DNA from: Perkinsus marinus ATCC 50983
Lineage: Eukaryota; Perkinsozoa; Perkinsida; Perkinsidae
DNA length: 64,000 nt
Direction of reading: 5' to 3'
Assembly (NCBI RefSeq): GCF_000006405.1
Contig: NW_003211731.1
Coordinates: forward strand, 49,744 to 113,743
Shown: one piece after another, positions 11,444-22,300 of the stretch
Layout of the letters: each line of letters begins with the position of its first letter
Numbering within the stretch: position 1 is the first letter of the stretch
Made by a program: the position numbers and the translations under genes
Notes under the pieces: generated by a model
What the model was told of the DNA's origin: nothing
What the model saw: the letters and a program-made list of their open reading frames with translations, nothing else
Database searches by the model: none

Positions 11444-14400
11444 TCAACCCACTTAAGCTGTTGGGAATTTCCTAAAGCTCTGAGAGCGTCACAGCCCATG
11501 ATGTCCATAATGCAGTCAGAACTCGATTGCCTCGACGATGATGAGACGCTCCGTGTTGGACAACCATGTTGGTGTCTGCAACCCGCATCCCACACTGTCC
11601 ATAATTTCATGGCGCGTGAAACTTACCGGGTGTATTTGGGTAGCCATTGTCGAACGAGTGTATCTTCCACTACTTGGTAAACATCTTCATCACGGAAAGG
11701 ATATGCGCCGATAACGACGCAAGTATCAACCTACGGGCGAGCGCTTTTGCTTTCGAACTCCCGCACATTCGCTAAATCGCGGATACCTTAGAATCAGAAG
11801 CTGGGTCAGCCTCGAGTATCTCATAATGTAGTATCTTGTCGAGATTGGATGCAAGTGAAGAATCTTTGGGTCGAATCTCGATATACCTAAAACATCATGA
11901 AAGTGATCGACAAGCGCCACACACTATGCTGTGTATTCACGTCATAATGCAACACATGGACTTGATTCACATAACTCCGTTGAACTCCTCAACACAGTCA
12001 CTACGAATTGGATATATGATAATAACAACGTCGGGGAAAGCACCAACATCTCGCAAGAGACGGCTTTACTTCGCAACATACGTTGACTGTTAAATGTTTT
12101 ATCACGGTATATAATTTAATTCTGATTGATTTGAACGAGTTATGGTATATAGGTACAGTAGGAGCTGGAGTAGCAATAACAAAATACTCCTCATCCCGAG
12201 CAACGGTGATAGTACTAGCAATGGCGAATAAACTATACGTTATTAGAATATACGATATTGCTAGTGCTTCACCTGTTTCCCACGACGATCTCCGCATCAG
12301 CATTAGCCAGGGGGCCAGCCCAGAGCTGTATCATGAGGTCTCGAGTTTGAGGCGCTCCAAAGTCGGTTTGCGTATTGTCGAAGAACCACTTCAGACTGAA
12401 CCTGTGATAGACAGAACTAACACGCTTGCTGGAAGCAACTGATCATGTGCTCACTCAGTGCGGTCGATGTAGCTACCAGGAGTCCTCTCTTGGAAGTATC
12501 GTAGCACTTCCTCAGCGCCGTTCATCCACCCACCGTCCGACGCTGAATAAAAATGCCTCAGCCAGGGATCGAACCGGGGACCTCGACAACTTACTGTCGG
12601 CTCTCGACCAAGCAGAACGTGATTGAGGAGAACTGATGCCTACGGTCGATTCAACCTGGAGCACCAAACTCAATCTATGATTTGGAAAAGGAGTGGTATC
12701 AGCGCTCACCTCAGCCAATGAGTTATCTTCAGTGATGCAACCGCATGCTAGCGCATCAGCGTACTTCCACACACCTTCCGGACTGACGAACCGAATCATC
12801 ACAGATCAACAGCTCAGCCGACCCACTTTCTATAGATGCAACCGTTCTCAGGTAGAAGGTATATCGGTAGGTGTCCGAGAAGTCTCTCCACAATTTGCTT
12901 AGAGTGGCTCGTGGTCACGACCATTATAGTATCTAATAATTATGTGAAAAATGACAAGTGCGGGGATCGAACCCGAGACCTTACTCTCATCATTAGCCAA
13001 ACGTTGAAGGCTTGCCATGAGATCCTTTGGCACCGACATCAGGGATTGATACAACTTTGCCGGTACTCCCCGTCTCGTTTTCGAGGGCACAAGACAGTCC
13101 ATCAAATCAAACACCTGAGCCCATAATCGTTCCCAATGGGAAGTTTTTACTCACCAATAATCGTTTGGTGCTACACTCAATAGAAGTGCGTAACTTATTG
13201 AAAGGCACAAGAGGGGAAACCTGAATGACCAAAGACTCGAATGAAGACTGAGTTGCAGCAACTCACCGAAGCAGAAACGTCTATCCGGTCTGAACAAGCA
13301 CTCTTGAGAGTTGCGATGAAAGTCTCGGCCCAACGTTGAGCGCTGTGATTATGAACTGAAGACGACGACCGGACGTTGTTATGACTAGAATGGTATTATT
13401 TTCCTACTGTATTTGAAACAGTAATCATGCATTTCCTTACGACGGTCCTCACCCATCGTTAAAGCTTCGTATATAGCCCAGGACACCTCCTCAAGGTTCC
13501 ATGGGTTGATTCGAATCTGATACAAAAACTGTCAACCGACCGAGAGAGGCGATTCGCTTACACTTCCAGCTCCTAGGTACTGTGCAGCTCCAGCGAACTC
13601 ACTGATCACTAGGACGCCGTTTCTGAAGAGCGATGATATTCATACCACACCTTCGGCAACTCGTGAGCTCAGGAGCTGACAATGACTTACTTGTGTTGTT
13701 GTGAGGCTACGAACTCGTAGGCAACGAGATTCATACCATCACGAATAGAAGAGATCAGCGCAACATCAGCAACTCTGTAAAGGGCAGTCTGAAAATAGCA
13801 CGAGTCAGAATCGAACCAGGGTCATCAGTATGTCAGCCACTGAGCATAACCGCTAGGCCAAAGCAACACTTACCAACTCCTCATGATCAACGCATCCATC
13901 GAGATAGATCACCGGAGGACCAGTATAAAGATTGCTGTGCTTGCCACAAATCGATCCGACCATCTCGTGAACCTGCCGCTTCAGGCGCTGATACTCCGGC
14001 ACTTCACTTCTAGTAGGAATTGCCAGTTGCACCTGGTAGTAGTACACCTCACTTCACACATTGATGGTATGGTAGCTCACCAACACACACTGAGATGCCC
14101 ACTCTGGGTGCTCATCTAAGAACATATCAAAGGCTCGAAGTTTGTGTGGAATACCCTTTATGTAATCAAGTCGATCAATACCTGACCGACGATATCACTT
14201 CAAGAACCACCAAAAAAATAAACTCAGCTCAGGGGCAAAAATCAATCCGCAGAAAAAAGGTACAATACACTCTTAATGATCCGAATTGAACAACAGTTCA
14301 CATTTATCGCTCGAGTACATTTTTCGCAAAGAGTTGTCAAGATTTCTGTCTGCTCAGAGTACACGGATAGAAGTAGCAACACACATAAAGAATCATCACA

Positions 14401-17085
14401 TACGTAGTAGCTTACCGAGTATGACTTTTCGATCACCCCATTGCTCCTTCAGACTAGCCACTCGTGCTGCGACAGTGACAGACTCGGCTGTTGAAGTGAA
14501 CGGAGTTGGGTCGATGCCAATTGGTATTGTAGCACACTTAACCTGATAAAAAATACAAGAAAAATGCCTCAACCAGGATTCGAACCGACGACGACGTCCT
14601 CCTCCTACAAAGTTGCCATTGAGAGGTGTTGCGTCAACTCCTTGCGGTGTGATCTCTAGAGTAGTCAACTGCACACAGCAGGACAGGAAGTGCCTCACAT
14701 AGTCGTGTACCTGCATACCATAACTCAACCAACTTTCGTCATTCTTAATTCCTCCAACACGTGATAATGATGCAAACAAGCCCGCCAATTCAGTCGTCCG
14801 CGAGCGACATCATATTCCGACCTAAAACCAACAGGACTGAAATTTCCTCAAAAGATTGAAATTTTAGCGCAAATTTTCTCAGCTGGAAGCAGAACAATTC
14901 ACACGCGACTTTGGAAAAAAGCGTATAAAAACAAAAAAAAATCCCAAAATTTCGGCGACACTGACAATGTTAGAATAAATGGTTGCTTTTCTCAGCTGAA
15001 GTCATAATAACTTACCCACGACTCGGGAAAAAATATATAAAATACAACACATATTTCCCGAAATTTTTTCATCGTCATCAACACATAGAGTTGACCATGT
15101 ACACGGGATTTCATTCAACTTTGAGAAATCGCATTACTTAGAGCTCACTAGCAGTTAAAAAAGACTCCTAATGTGATGACATTTGCATGGGAAACTGATT
15201 GAAGAATGTGTTCCTAGCCATACGTGGAAACTTCAAAGACGAGATTCCCCCCAGGAACATTATAGGTATAATATACTTACATGGAAAGCGAGCAGGTTTG
15301 CTGATAGCAACCCTTGTAGGATTTCTTCTCTTTGCCTGACAAATGCAACTCGATGACATCTAGCCAGACTCAGTAAGCCTACGGTAACATCCGATATATC
15401 TCAGCCGAGGGGAAAGGAGTGTGCAGAAACCAACCGATATTCGCGTTGGGGACTCTCTCACGTAGGAGCTTGGGCACCTAAGAGCAATTCGTCCTGACGT
15501 ATACGAGGTAATCCAACACTACCAACATCAGGTGGTAGTCGTGGACCCACACCAGATCGTCATCATGCAAAACCTACAGAGAGGAGAAAAATATCTTTCA
15601 TGTGCATGCGTGCAAATATCTTTTCCCCCCTACCTTCATGATAGCATCGACGAACTTAGCATTAGCTTGTTGATACGTTTCCCATTCTAGTGTTCTTCCT
15701 GCTATAACACCTGAATAGAAACAGCAGTCAGAGCTTTGAGAAATAACGCTCCTCCAGGGCTTGATAACAATAGTGAAAATGATGATCCTAATGCGACGAC
15801 ATTTACACGGGAAACTGATTGAAGAATGTGTTCCTAGCCATAGGTGGAAAATTCAAAAATGAGTTCCCCCCCCGGGAACGTTATAGGTTCCTGGATGATT
15901 TTACGGACCAGACAGTCACCGCCGCAACATCAAAACGCTATACCATAATCAATACATCTCTACAACAGTGTGTGGGGGGAAATGTGCACATGGTCAACTA
16001 CATATGTTGATGATGATAATATGACCATTCGTTCTTCTACCTGAATTTATATATAAACTCCTAAAATCAGTGTGAAAAACGAACATATATTCCGATTTTT
16101 CCTCTAAAAATTGCGCAAGACTTCCCAACTCACGTTCAGTGGACGGAGTAATGTAGTGGAATAAAGGCCACAACGTATTGTTACAAAAGCCGTTATAGTA
16201 CAACTCGATTTCGCTATCAGTGAGGAATACCGGGTAGCACCCTTGCTCTCGAACCTAAGAATTAGATAATGTCAAAATCTGAATCTAGATTCAACTGTCC
16301 AGAACATTGTATATATTCTTCCATTCGACCACACTACACTGGAGTTTCACGACTACCCGTTTTACGTAAAGTGGCGTCGTAAAACTCGGTGGAAACGCGG
16401 TGATATGCAGTAGTAGTCGTGAAATATGTTTTCCATATCACTAGAGTGAACACCATTTCTTTGAGGCCACTGCGCCGCCCGCCACATCTCATGATGAGTC
16501 CGATCAATCTTAAGGCTTTTATATTTCCTCCATCATCTCTGTTGGGTTCTCTCACACTACAAGATTGGACAGTCCTACCAGTTCAGCGACTTCCTCCTTG
16601 TCTTCATCGGGCACCTCACAGCCCGGCCACCCGATCCAGTTCATGTCGATACCGCTAACACCACTGAGTGCTGATACAAGCCCTCCTGAGCTTTTACTGG
16701 CAACCCATTTCCCCGTGTCCTTGTCCTTATGAATCGTGCCTGCCCAAAACAAAACATCTAAACAGCTCAACGCGTTATGCCACCCTGCTAACAACCCTAA
16801 GGCCCCAGGTTCAATTCCCCGATATGTCATTTTTACTTACAAGGTAATCGATTCGCCACTGAAATGAGTCTATGCCGTTCAACCGACTGAGGTGTCTTTT
16901 CCTCCCGACTACGACCTTGCGAGTTCCTGAGAAGAGCGTTGAGGAAATGCAAGATTGCAAGATTTCACTTACTCGTCCACCTCCTCAGCAATCTCACTAG
17001 CGATCTCCGCTTCAGCAACACGTTCACTTCCAGAGAGAACAAGTTCAGTGAGTTTTTCTTGGGCAGTTTCTTGAGGCGTTACCAT
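11410..17085 (-). CDS. TPS: Trehalose-6-phosphate synthase / degenerate phosphatase fusion, 26 exons
   Basis: The family enzyme joins UDP-glucose and glucose-6-phosphate into trehalose-6-phosphate in the cytosol. Minus-strand exons (high to low): 17085-16973, 16908-16841, 16739-16579, 16254-16134, 15710-15634, 15573-15523, 15477-15383, 15335-15281, 14710-14609, 14542-14416, 14181-14081, 14032-13874, 13788-13691, 13622-13562, 13516-13408, 13355-13267, 13220-13155, 13114-12985, 12932-12827, 12782-12710, 12655-12595, 12542-12455, 12401-12273, 11886-11787, 11730-11627, 11575-11410. Every phase closes, giving 869 residues. The GT20 half shows [60 protein letters not shown] and [10 protein letters not shown], so its active site looks complete. 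The C-terminal half aligns with trehalose phosphatase but lacks the catalytic residues. The start is the first ATG before an acidic leader. The stop lies inside a MITE, so the true 3' end may differ. It is divergent from the gene at 19370. Confidence 0.92.
12543..12594 (-). other. tRNA-like 52-nt intron (TPS intron 21)
   Basis: The intron is GTAAGT, then the tRNA T-arm consensus GGTTCGATCCC, then an acceptor-like end GAGGCA, then TTTTT and ATTCAG. It thus looks like the 3' half of a tRNA gene with its Pol III terminator followed at once by the splice acceptor. A sequence able to pair 6 of 7 bases with the 3' acceptor strand lies in the preceding exon. Confidence 0.75.
12933..12984 (-). other. 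tRNA-like 52-nt intron (TPS intron 18)
   Basis: GTAAGG is followed directly by CTCGGGTTCGATCCCCG (T-arm), CTTGTCA, TTTTT and a short AT-rich run ending in AG. The preceding exon contains TGGCAAG, a 7-base complement of CTTGTCA, spaced as in a tRNA acceptor stem. The exon is nevertheless conserved phosphatase-domain coding sequence, so the pairing may be chance. Confidence 0.75.
13789..13873 (-). other. tRNA-like 85-nt intron (TPS intron 12)
   Basis: Between GTAAGT and TTTTCAG lies an almost complete tRNA-like body. An A-box-like TGGCCTAGCGG is followed by a possible anticodon stem CAGTG/TACTG, then a B-box GGTTCGATTC and a T-run. The acceptor and T stems pair poorly, so it is not a functional tRNA gene. 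Confidence 0.75.
14543..14608 (-). other. tRNA-like 66-nt intron (TPS intron 9)
   Basis: GTAGGA..., then TCGGTTCGAATCC (B-box/T-arm), GGTTGAGGCA, TTTTT and a pyrimidine-rich ATCAG acceptor. It separates the exon ending at LNGNF from the one starting [12 protein letters not shown], which are adjacent in all synthases. Confidence 0.75.
15634..16133 (-). repeat. Intron-borne repeat C (copy between TPS exons 4 and 5)
   Basis: Read in the gene direction, 15890-15730 matches segments at 15275-15168 (minus), 23484-23600 (plus) and 54780-54935 (plus). Shared blocks are CACATTCTTCAATCAGTTTCCC, split here as CACATTCTTC and AATCAGTTTCCC, plus CAAGCCCTGG and GTTATTTCTCA. All copies have the same orientation relative to the host gene. 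The copies at 15.7 kb and 54.9 kb end within about 35 nt of the splice acceptor. No terminal repeats were seen. The range given includes exon 5 (15710-15634) at its low end. Confidence 0.6.
16340..16454. mobile_element. MITE A copy in TPS intron 3
   Basis: Starts TGGAGTTTCACGAC and ends in a decayed ATCACTAGAGTGAACACCA. It carries the inner GTAAAGTGGCGTCG and GGTGATATGCAGTAG blocks. It lies wholly inside the intron 16255-16578. Confidence 0.8.
16740..16840 (+). other. tRNA-like module, antisense inside TPS intron 2
   Basis: The 101-nt intron carries the tRNA-like module on the strand opposite to the gene. It shows CAGCTCAACG (A-box-like), CAGGTTCAATTCCCC (B-box) and GATATGTCA with a T-run, ending beside the gene's GTAAGT donor. 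This shows that the module occurs in both orientations. Confidence 0.65.
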
Positions 17086-19369
17086 TATGGCGATTGAAAA
17101 ACGAAACTTCAAACTGGTGGTGGCCAAAGCACACGAGATGATGAACCAGCATACCCCTCCTAATACCACACCACGAGCAAACAGGTGCTTTACATAACTA
17201 ACAGCATCGAAAATGCATGTACAATATACAGAGGGCTCCTTATGATCAAACCCGCAATTTTAATAAGTCCCAACCTAACTAAGGCGAAAGTGATACCACT
17301 CCCCCCTGAAGTTACTCTGGATACATACTTAATACTCCATAGGTGGCATCCTACACTAGAGTAGTAGTGACCAACAATCATTTCACATAAGGCCTCCATA
17401 GAACCGTCATAATTACACAGCATCATCAATCGTTCCTTCCCTAACAATTAGTATATGTATTCTTACAAAATTCGCCAAAGCTCTCCGACAGAGCCTAGCG
17501 AGAAAGCAACCAACACAACGTGCTGTCCCCAATGCAATACCAACACAAACGTGTCCTCAAACACACACTATCATCGTCACACTTTAGCGACACGGAGGGT
17601 TCCCATTTATGAATATATTCAGAAATAATGAACAGATCTAATATATAGAAAGAAAAACTACTGATGTTATACATATATGCTTTACTATTTACAAGGAAAT
17701 ACGGTGGAGTGGATTCACCACCCTAGTGATATGAAAAACATATTTCACGACTACTACTGCATAGCACCGCGTTTTTCACACTTCACGTAAAACGGGTAAT
17801 CGTGAAACTCCAATATAATCTATCCCTCCACAGCAGTCTGCTGTCACTTCCTCCTCAGAAATAAACTTGACTAATTTTTCCACCGCACTTGTCGTCATTC
17901 GACTTCGCCATTTCCTTATTATACACTAACATTAACGAGTATTCCTCAGCGTGTTGATGTACCTATTGTAAGATGCTGCTGCTGCATCATCATTGTTGCT
18001 ATCCCCCATCAGCCGTAGAACACAATGTGTCTCTCCAGGCTGAAGGATTCCCCGCAGCTGAGCTCACGATGAAGATAGTCTTCGTCGTCTAAGGCTAAGT
18101 ATTAACAGGCAGCCTTGGAAGGCATATCCACTGTAGTGTTATCTCAGTGGGCGCCATACAAACAATATGATTTTGAAATTTTTATATTCAACAAAAAACA
18201 ATTTCGAGTAAAATATGTTATTCGAAAATCACATCTAATATACAGTTTCCGTACCTGTACCAGATCTTGGCCGCCCATTTCGGAGCTTCCGAATTTGCAG
18301 CCGTACTTCCATAATGGTAAAGAGTGCTGATATGAAAAAAATATCATGTGGTATCTAAATTCATCAACAACACTTTCCCGACGAGAGTCAACCGAGCAAT
18401 ACGTAATGACACTGGATTTTCACCCTAGTGATATGAAAAACATATTTCACAATTGCCTTGAAAACAATTATATTATCGGTGTTGGCGGAATCAGCATAGA
18501 CGCCTTATAATTCACATTTAGTATTATACCACTTCAGGGGTCGTGAAACTCCAATAATTTCTATCCATGGACTAAATTAGTATCAAAATATGATGGATAG
18601 AATCGTTATTGATATATCAAGTGAAGTTTCACCAACCTAGTGATATGAAAAACACTGCTGCATATCACCGCGTTTTTCACCGAGTTTTACGCGTAAAACG
18701 AATTAATCTCCAATGTGCATAGAAGATACATTCTGTCACTCGCCAGGAAATTCTATAAAATTTTCTTCAAATTCATTCACAATTAATAGTGTCTTAATTT
18801 CGATTAAAATCCAATTACAGTAAAATCAAAGGCTTAAAAACTAACACAATGACAATAACCAATATTTAAATAACCACTTCGAGAGCTCTTGAGCTTCGTT
18901 GAGGAAATGCAAGATTTAGCAAGAAAGCAAGTTTGCGAGGTCCTTACAATTCAGTAGTCGTGGAGATCTTTATTATTACTATGATAATAATAATGAGGAT
19001 ATTCGTATTAATTTTATATTTTTTTGGTCTCGATGTTTTATTTTTTCGGAAAAATCAGAAAATTTTCCCTTCAGAATAGGTACATTATAATCAATATAGG
19101 CGTATCATCGTCGGTCAACAGTAACTGCACTTAATACATTGGAGTTTCACGATCACCCGTTTTACGTGAAATGGCGTCGTAAAACTCGGTGATATGCAGT
19201 ATGTTTTTCACTAGTGTTTTTTTCATATCACTAAGGTGGTGAAACTCCATTTATGAAAACTCTAAAGTTAAAAAGTCTAAAAGTCATTTAGCCTCGACAT
19301 GCATGTATCTCGACAGGTTATGTCGTTTTTACCCGTTGAAAAACGTTCTACTCAGCCACGTTTATTACA
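17086..19369. other. Intergenic region between divergent genes
   Basis: No supported coding sequence. It holds MITE A copies at 17705-17812, 18612-18712 and 19140-19249, and part of a composite repeat at about 18385-18715. Promoters of both flanking genes must lie here if the mapped starts are right, but no recognisable core promoter was found. Confidence 0.6.
18385..18715. repeat. Composite repeat module (two MITE A-type units plus spacer), copy 1
   Basis: A variant unit (18413-18553, with an unrelated centre containing TTATCGGTGTTGGCGG) is joined by a ~60-nt spacer (ATGGACTAAATTAGTATC...) to a regular unit (18612-18712). The same compound module occurs at 26413-26735 in the same orientation and at 34555-34905 and 40225-40530 inverted. 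Flanking homology extends to CCGAGCAATACGTAATGAC in at least the first and third copies. Confidence 0.8.
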
Positions 19370-22300
19370 ATGTTAATTTCATCTACCACTCCTGGCGGCC
19401 CGAATCAACAGCCCCTCATAGGGCCTTCTTTACGCCCATTGCCCCCTCGGAAGTTGGAATACACGCCTTTATACTTCACTATAGACAGTTTGATCGATCC
19501 GCAGCGCCCAGCTAAAGCCTTGACTACTGTGGAAAACACGGTAACACGAAAAGGTAGTACTTGGGAAATGTTGTTGTTGATGATGGTGTCGCTTTAATTT
19601 ACTTCATATCGCGTTTTTCACTTGGCGTTGAACTGGTCGTGAAACTCCAGTGATAGTTGTGTATATTTACTATTACATAATCACTGAATAGTGATAATTT
19701 CCAATAATATTATTACCTTTCGTGTCCCTAGCCTTACTAGGGGTATATATAAAAAAGTTGTTACAGGAGTTTCACTACCCTAGTGATATGAAAAACAGTA
19801 GTGAAAAACATATTTCACGACTACTACTGCATATCACCGCGTTTCACACCGAGTTTTACGACGCCACTTCACGTAAAACGGGTGATCGTGAAACTCCATA
19901 GCTTTTCCCTTGGCTGAGATTCCGAGCTTGATAGTATTTATTATCATTGATCGCAGTATCAGCTTTGGCTCAACGCCCCACAAGAATTATATGATAAAAA
20001 AGTATACTACACAGATTGGGCTGGTATTCACTACTCGCAAAAAAGTACGCCTACTGCCAACATCATAATCAGCGATAGTACATTCATGTGCGCCAATACG
20101 GCCGTAGAATTCGTGCAATGGGAGTGCAACATCCCAGAACTCACAAGAATTATACAAAAATTATGATTATTATTAATCATAATAGTTATGCTTTCTGTCG
20201 TTATTATTCGGCCAGTAATGCGCCTACATCACCATCTGTAGAGTATGGGTATTTTCTAACTTCCAAAGGCTCAGGCGTCGTCAAAGTCTATGTAGCAAAA
20301 ATGCTTGTCATAATGAAGGAGCGTAAATTTTACGTCCTATAACGAAATTTTCCGCAATTTTACGCCCTTTAACGAAATTTTCTGGAATTTTACGTTCTAT
20401 AACGAAATTTCCCGCAATTTTACGCCCTTTAACGAAATTTACGCCCTCTAACGAAATTTTCTGCAATTTTACGCCCTTTGTCGAAATTTTCCGGAACTTT
20501 ACGTTCTATAACGAGATTTTCCGCAATTTTACGTCATACAATGACGACTTTTTCAGTAATTTTTCGTCATGAAATTCGTTGAAAAATGGGTCAAGACGAT
20601 ATAGCTCAGGAATTGAAATTTTCATAATTGTATATTTTTGAATTTGAACTTCTTGAATACGTTCGGAAAAAATCCATTTTTTTCATAAAAAATCATATCA
20701 GCAGCATCGGAGTTTTGGATGCTACTCTCTTCGCCGCATTGAGGATTCTAGTAGCTGGGGAATTAATGATGGATAAAAATGCAGAAAATAAAAAAACAAT
20801 GAAATTTAGTGAACAAGAGTGAGAAAAAAATAAATGAAAATTTGTGAATAAAAATGATGAAAATAAAAAAAATAAAAATAAAGAATTGATAAAAGTTGAT
20901 GAATAAAAATAAATAGAGTAAGTAAATCATTAGAGTTTCACGATCACTCGTTTTACGTGAAATGGCGTAAAACTCGGTGAAAAACTAGGCGATATTCAAC
21001 GCGGTGATATGCAGTAGTAGTCGTGAAATATATTTTTTACTAGTGTTCTTCATATCACTAGGGTGGTGAAACTCCAATAATACGATATTATACATTTTTT
21101 TCAATTTAATAAATTCCCTTTTTCTTTTTCCTCAGTTCCCACGGCTTGCCGTCGCTTCTTCCAACCGCCCCTATGTGGAATGTTCACGTCCGATAACAGC
21201 AGCATTCGAGTGGATGATCCCGAGCTGGCGACCAAACGTACATGTGTACGCCCAAAGAAAGAGTCCTTACATGGCAGTATGACTTCAGCGAAGAGTCGGC
21301 GAAAAGATGGGACTGTGAAAATGGAGTCGACGTAATATTGAGTTTTTCGGATCGTGAGAGTGCTACTAGATTGTTTATTGGAGTTTCAACACAATCCGTT
21401 TCACGTGAAATGGTGCGATATTTGTGGTGATATGCAGTAGTAGTCGTGAAATATGTTTTTCACTAAATTCTCTTAATACGGTGAGGAAACTCCTGAGCTC
21501 AGGTGAGGAAAACCAGAGTTATTTTCTCTCACGGCTATTCAGCTGGCGTTAATCATCCTGTTGATTTCAGTTCATCGGCGCGACAAGGAAAGCATGTGGT
21601 GTGCCCAGCTATGTCAGTGGAGAGAAAATGGGAGGCGGTCAATATTCTACAGGAGTCCCTACCTGGTCTACCCGAGGGTCATGTGGAGAAAGCAATGTAA
21701 TAGCTTAATGCGTTAGTCCTCTGGGCTCATAAGCAGAAGGTCGTAGGTTCGATTCCACGGGTGGTCATTTTGTCAGTTTCTCCGCAACAAGTAGTCGCTT
21801 TGAATGCTGGAGTCTCGTCTTGGACGGTGGCGATGGCGAGCTCGTGAGCGCGGCGGTTTTTGGTATTATTCGGGGAGATTGAGATTTACTTCAACGGAAG
21901 TTGTTGGAGTGGAAATATATGTTTGCTTTCCTCAGCTCAGCTCGGAGGGTTTCTCAATAGTAAGAAGAGTTTACATAAAAATTCGGGTAGAGTTTCCCAA
22001 ATATTGTCGCCAACAAATGTAGTTGACCATGTGCATATATCTGCGGCAAAGTTGCAATTGTTGAAGTGTTATATGTTTTCCATTATATTCAGCGCGACAT
22101 TACAAATTTGGATTTATTGAGCTGGCGTATATAGCCACCTCGGAGGCTTATCGAGGTTGTGGCTACGGTCGGAGTCTACTACACACTTTGATGCAACAAT
22201 GGGTTCACGAAGGTAGTAGCCATACACATAAAAAAGGCCTACATCACCTCTGTTAGGTTTCACCGAGGTTATTAGTAGTGTTGATCAGAAGGCTGTTGGC

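Larger units (their letters stand above)
11410..13220 (-). other. Degenerate trehalose-phosphatase (HAD) domain
   Basis: This follows the synthase domain at the place where TPP sits in plant class II TPS proteins. The HAD landmarks can be aligned but are altered. The usual LDYDGTL nucleophile motif reads FDLMDCLVP, so the second Asp is lost. SGR reads SHS, AEHG reads PENG, the WHYR block reads WFFDN, and GDDRSDED reads [20 protein letters not shown] and YIEIRP are kept. By family knowledge, loss of the DxD pair should abolish phosphatase activity, so a regulatory or structural role is inferred. Confidence 0.85.
13267..16908 (-). other. GT20 trehalose-phosphate synthase domain (exons 2-16)
   Basis: The conserved blocks run in family order from [10 protein letters not shown] to the C-terminal [14 protein letters not shown]. 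The residues that contact the sugar donor and acceptor in known synthases (R in the VANR motif, Y and W in YYNGF/LWPLFHY, D in HDYHL, H in FLHTPFP, R and K in DRLDYIKG, D in DGMN and the following E) are all present. This predicts an active synthase. Exon lengths are 51-161 nt. Confidence 0.9.

Noticed and set aside
13789-13873. Functional tRNA genes at the B-box motifs
   Set aside because: Acceptor and T stems do not pair properly in any copy examined, anticodon loops are irregular, and the modules lie between splice sites.
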